64,000 bases of DNA, from positions 62,001 through 126,000 of the forward strand of contig NZ_JAYSDK010000010.1 of assembly GCF_041914405.1 (NCBI RefSeq), read 5' to 3'. Below are positions 60,776-64,000 of this stretch, in pieces. A program made the position numbers and the translations under genes. Positions within the stretch are counted from its first letter, which is position 1, and each line of letters opens with the position of its first letter. Source of the stretch: Zoogloea sp041914405. Its GTDB lineage: Bacteria; Pseudomonadota; Gammaproteobacteria; Burkholderiales; Rhodocyclaceae. The notes beneath the pieces were generated by a model. That model was not told where the DNA came from. It searched no databases and saw nothing but the letters and a program-made list of their open reading frames with translations.

Positions 60776-63768
60776 TGCACCAGCTCCGCCACATCAGCGC
60801 CAGCAACGGGCTGCTCGGGCCGGGGGACGCCCTCCGTTTCCAGGGTCGGCAGGATCCGGCCGAGGCCTTCGACGATGGGACGCAGCTGGTCTTCGAGACT
60901 CCTCAACGCGCTCTGCGCCCGCCCGCCATCACGGCCCCGCGCCGCCATCTCGAGACGTCCGGCGATGCTCGAGATCTCGGGCATGCCCAGCAGCCCGGCC
61001 CGCCCCTTGAGCGTATGTGCAAAGGCTGCAACCCGCTCCCAGGCGTGGTTTTCCACGTCGATGCGCAGGCGCTTGGGCCCGTCGGCAAACTGCTCGCGGA
61101 ACTTGGCAAGCAGTCGGGGATAAAGGGTGGGGCTGACCCCGGTATCGTTGATCGCACAGCGTGGATCGATGCCGGGAATGCCCGCCAGCCCTGGCACCAC
61201 CTCGCCCCCCGGGGCAGCCGATGGCTCATCCGCCAGCCGGCTCGCCGGCCCGTGATGATGCCGCTGCAGTACGTCGTACAGCTCGCCGGGCTCATAGGGC
61301 TTGGCGAGACAGCCGTTCATGCCGGCCGCCAGGCAGCGCGTCAGCACGCTGCGGCCGCTATGGGCCGACAGCGCGTAGATCGGCAGGTGATCGAAAGTCG
61401 GTTGCCGCCGGATGCAGCGCACCGCCTCATAGCCATCCATCATTGGCATCTGCAGGTCCATGAACACCAGGTCGTAGCAATCGGGTGGCTGGGCGGCGAG
61501 TTGGGCGAGCGCATCGCGACCATCGGCTGCGCTGTCCACCTCCACCCCCCAACGCCCCATCAGTGCCACCGCCACATCGCGGCTGGTGGCGTTGTCCTCC
61601 ACCAGCAGCACGCGCATCCCGTCCAGCGCGCCGGCCAGCGGACTCTTCTCCCCGGGCACCGCATCGCCACGGCCGAAGATGGAGTCGCCGAGGCGCAGCA
61701 AGGCGGCGGGCAGCAATGGCTTGTCGCCGAAATGCAGGCCGGTGGCAAAGATCTCATGCACATGCGCATCCAGCGCGCGGGGCATGGACATCAGCACGAC
61801 GTGCGGGGGCGCCAGTTCGGGGCGGGCACGCAGACACTCCAGCAGGGCCGCACCGTCCCGGTCAGGGAGGGTCCAGTCGAGAAACAGCAGGTCATAGGGC
61901 GCGCCGTCCCGCCGCGCGGCCTGCAGGGCTTCGAGCACCTCGGCAGCGCTGGCCGCGGCATCCACCTCGTCGCAGCCCTGCTGGTTGAGCAGATCGATCA
62001 GGGACAGCCGTGCCTCCGGGTAATCGTCGGCCACTAGCACCCGCAGACCTTGCCACGGCAACGGTGCCACCGGCCTCGCCTCATGCCCTTCGCCGAGGAC
62101 CAGCGGCAGCCGCACCTGGAAGACGCTGCCCCGCCGGGGTTCGCTGCTGACTCTCACTTCCCCGCTCATGGCCTCCACCAACCGGCGCACGATGGCCAGG
62201 CCCAGCCCGGTGCCACCGTAGCGGCGCGTGGTCGCGCCGTCGGCCTGCACGAAATCCTCGAAGATGCTGTCGATCTGCGCGGCCCGCATGCCGATGCCAG
62301 TGTCTTCAACGCTGAAACTGACCGGTAGCACCCCGGCCGCCGCGGGCCCCGCGCCGAGGCGCAGGGCAACATGCCCCGCAGGCGTGAACTTGACGGCATT
62401 GGAGAGGAGATTGCCGAGCACCTGCCCGATACGCAGCGGGTCACCGAGCAGAGGCGCCTCGAGCGCCTGCAAACCGCCCGGGCCGGCCTCGAAAATCAGC
62501 TCGATCCCCTTCTCGCGGGCCGCCCCCTCCACAAGTTGGAGCGCAGTGGCGAGCACCTGCTCGAGACGGAACGGAATGTCCTCCAACTCCAGGCGGCCGG
62601 CTTCGATCTTGGAGAAGTCCAGGATGTCGTTGAGCGTGTCGAGCAGCGAGCGGCCGGCGCTGCGGATCTTCTCCGCATATTCGCGCTGGCGCGGCAGCAG
62701 GCGACTGTGCAGCATCAGCTCGGCCATGCCGATCACCGCGTTGAGGGGGGTACGGATCTCGTGGCTCATGTTGGCAAGGAACATCGACTTGGCCTGCGTG
62801 GCCTGTTCCGCCCGCGCCCGGGCCTGCTGCAACTCACGACCGATCGCCTCGCGCTCGCGGATATCAGTCTCGATGGCCCGCGCCATCGAATTGAGGGTCG
62901 TGCTCAGGGCCTGCACTTCCTCCACCCCGTCCCCGCAGCCCAAGCGCACGTCGTACTGGCCCCGGGCCAGCTGGCCGGTCACCGCACACATGTCGGCCAG
63001 CGGCTGCAGGACCTTCCGGTGAGTGGTGCGGAAAGCGAGCAACACCAGCAGCGCCGTCATGCCCATGCTCACCGCCGAAGCGATGATCCACGCGCCCAAC
63101 CGGGTACGGGCCTCGCTGACCTCGGCTCCGGTACGCTGGTCGACACGCTGCATCAGCTCGGCCACCGCCGCGGTCACGCGCAAGCGCTGGCGGTCGTAGT
63201 CGCGGCCGAAGACCAGCTTTATTGCCACGTCGGGGCGCGTCTCCCCTTCCGAAACGATCGTGCGGGTCTGCGGGTCATACAGCCCTTGGGTAGCCGCGAA
63301 GGCCACCTGCTCAATGGTCTTCAGGCCATCGGTTTCGGTGAGCACCTTCTCCAGCGTCTCAAGCTCCGGCCCCTGGAAACCCAGGGCGACCATCCGGGAG
63401 CGCATCGACACGCGCGGCCCTGTCCCGCCGGGCACAAACTGCGCCTGCCCGGCAATCACCCGGTCCCAGTAGGTCATTCCTTCGGTGTCGGCGACCGCCG
63501 GCGCCTCCCCCTCACGGATAGCCAGGATCGCGTAGTAGTAAGTGAGGAAGCGGGTCTCGCCAGTCGCCGAATAGGCCCGCACGAGACGGGACAGGGTATC
63601 GGTCTCGCGGCGCAGTTCCTCGACCAGCCGCAGCGCCTCGACGCGATGGTCCTGAACGGCCTGGGCTCGGTCGAAGGCATGCAGCACCAGCATCGAGATC
63701 GAGCCATTGATGCCGACGATCAATAGCAGCGCAACCGAGAACAGGAGGGAGAGCTTGCTGAGCTTCAT
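60772..63768 (-). CDS. Hybrid sensor histidine kinase with two receivers and Hpt (BarA-like)
   Basis: A 998-residue hybrid kinase. Helix 1 at about 8-30, a 195-residue periplasmic domain, helix 2 at about 225-246, HAMP, HisKA with His336 (FLANMSHEIRTPLNAVIG), HATPase, receiver 1 (LLFLDWTLPDRDG), receiver 2 (LVFMDLQMPMMDGYEAV) and a C-terminal Hpt (FAHTLKGRAGLLGM). This is the full phosphorelay layout; the output regulator is not adjacent. The ATG at 63768 was chosen over a longer frame because it gives a standard N-terminal helix. It leads the operon with the barrel and PstS-like genes. Confidence 0.95.
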   Translation of the reverse strand: MKLSKLSLLFSVALLLIVGINGSISMLVLHAFDRAQAVQDHRVEALRLVEELRRETDTLSRLVRAYSATGETRFLTYYYAILAIREGEAPAVADTEGMTYWDRVIAGQAQFVPGGTGPRVSMRSRMVALGFQGPELETLEKVLTETDGLKTIEQVAFAATQGLYDPQTRTIVSEGETRPDVAIKLVFGRDYDRQRLRVTAAVAELMQRVDQRTGAEVSEARTRLGAWIIASAVSMGMTALLVLLAFRTTHRKVLQPLADMCAVTGQLARGQYDVRLGCGDGVEEVQALSTTLNSMARAIETDIREREAIGRELQQARARAEQATQAKSMFLANMSHEIRTPLNAVIGMAELMLHSRLLPRQREYAEKIRSAGRSLLDTLNDILDFSKIEAGRLELEDIPFRLEQVLATALQLVEGAAREKGIELIFEAGPGGLQALEAPLLGDPLRIGQVLGNLLSNAVKFTPAGHVALRLGAGPAAAGVLPVSFSVEDTGIGMRAAQIDSIFEDFVQADGATTRRYGGTGLGLAIVRRLVEAMSGEVRVSSEPRRGSVFQVRLPLVLGEGHEARPVAPLPWQGLRVLVADDYPEARLSLIDLLNQQGCDEVDAAASAAEVLEALQAARRDGAPYDLLFLDWTLPDRDGAALLECLRARPELAPPHVVLMSMPRALDAHVHEIFATGLHFGDKPLLPAALLRLGDSIFGRGDAVPGEKSPLAGALDGMRVLLVEDNATSRDVAVALMGRWGVEVDSAADGRDALAQLAAQPPDCYDLVFMDLQMPMMDGYEAVRCIRRQPTFDHLPIYALSAHSGRSVLTRCLAAGMNGCLAKPYEPGELYDVLQRHHHGPASRLADEPSAAPGGEVVPGLAGIPGIDPRCAINDTGVSPTLYPRLLAKFREQFADGPKRLRIDVENHAWERVAAFAHTLKGRAGLLGMPEISSIAGRLEMAARGRDGGRAQSALRSLEDQLRPIVEGLGRILPTLETEGVPRPEQPVAGADVAELVQ

Positions 63769-63797
63769 GCAAGGGCGGAAACGGATAACGCCCCGAA

Positions 63798-64000
63798 TTA
63801 TGCCGTACGCAAGCTCCGGCGGGGTTGTACGGCGTCGCTGAGCAGATCGAGCACGCAATAGAAGGCGCCGGCCGCCAGCGGCGGATTGCTCACCGGCCAG
63901 CCCAGGCCCGGTGCCAGCGCCCGCCAGTTCCAGCAGCCCAGCCAGGTTCCCCACAGTTCCATCAGCAGGGACAGCAGGAACATCGTCACGTACAGGCGCG
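63798..64000 (-). CDS. Membrane protein, 5' truncated
   Basis: The frame runs off the right edge, so only the C-terminal 66 residues are visible. LYVTMFLLSLLMELWGTWLG is a membrane segment rich in Trp, and PPLAAGAFYCVLDLLSDAV suggests another. It resembles multi-helix inner-membrane proteins, but no family can be named from this fragment. It ends about 30 bases before the kinase start on the same strand, so it may be the first gene of that operon. Confidence 0.55.
   Translation of the reverse strand, partial: RLYVTMFLLSLLMELWGTWLGCWNWRALAPGLGWPVSNPPLAAGAFYCVLDLLSDAVQPRRSLRTA

Overview
This 64 kb window looks like chromosome of a free-living, flagellated betaproteobacterium, most likely of the Rhodocyclales (Azospira/Dechloromonas/Zoogloea-like). 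The placement is inferred from gene content, not from a marker gene. The evidence is high GC, a TorF-type porin/glnK/amtB cluster behind a sigma-54 promoter, a phasin (polyhydroxyalkanoate storage), a PEP-CTERM protein, many sensor and chemotaxis genes, and a full set of branched-chain amino acid (Liv) uptake genes. No rRNA, tRNA, CRISPR array, prophage, integrase or insertion sequence was seen. Genes are densely packed, and no stretch over 300 bases lacks a gene.

Layout. 1-8 kb: the end of a VOC-fold protein, a zinc metallopeptidase, a DEAD-box helicase, fliW, a NamZ/DOMON pair for cell-wall recycling, a PACE efflux pump, psd and an HMA-CDF metal transporter. 8-16 kb: radical SAM and YjbQ, a large exported amidohydrolase homologue that has lost its metal ligands, a dihaem cytochrome c, a flavoprotein, a chemotaxis receptor and a DsbA-fold isomerase. 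16-24.4 kb: a coiled-coil exported protein, a YheS-type ABC-F protein, thrH, purU, an unknown 338-residue protein, then the nitrogen-regulated torF-glnK-amtB cluster. 24.6-32 kb: ubiK, YceI, comM, a Bcr/CflA exporter, a PEP-CTERM protein, a Nudix hydrolase and a SprA-like metalloprotease. 32-38 kb: a liv operon with two tandem substrate-binding proteins and a REP-like element between the binding proteins and the permeases. 38-43 kb: a two-repeat BamE-like lipoprotein, a PAS chemotaxis receptor, and a sigma-54-driven aldehyde dehydrogenase with its DUF779 partner. 43-49 kb: a small TolQ/TolR-like operon with an unusual Sel1 protein, a cupin, a NarL-type two-component system and selO. 49-58 kb: two glycosyltransferases, a membrane polyferredoxin/CopD operon, a divergent ADP-ribosylglycohydrolase, a Lon-family protease and a phasin. 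58-64 kb: a flavin reductase, then a hybrid sensor kinase translationally coupled to an outer-membrane barrel and a PstS-like binding protein.

Most distinctive points. (1) A three-gene operon (42.9-44.7 kb) pairs ExbB/TolQ-like and ExbD/TolR-like proteins with an exported Sel1 protein that has a proline-rich stretch and a C-terminal membrane anchor; it may be an undescribed proton-motive-force transducer. (2) Two enzymes, an amidohydrolase and an ADP-ribosylglycohydrolase, lack most of their families' metal-binding motifs. (3) A REP-like palindrome family occurs at three intergenic sites. (4) An identical 17-base palindrome sits in two divergent promoter regions that bracket a two-component system. 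(5) Sigma-54 and sigma-28 promoters can be read directly upstream of several genes.
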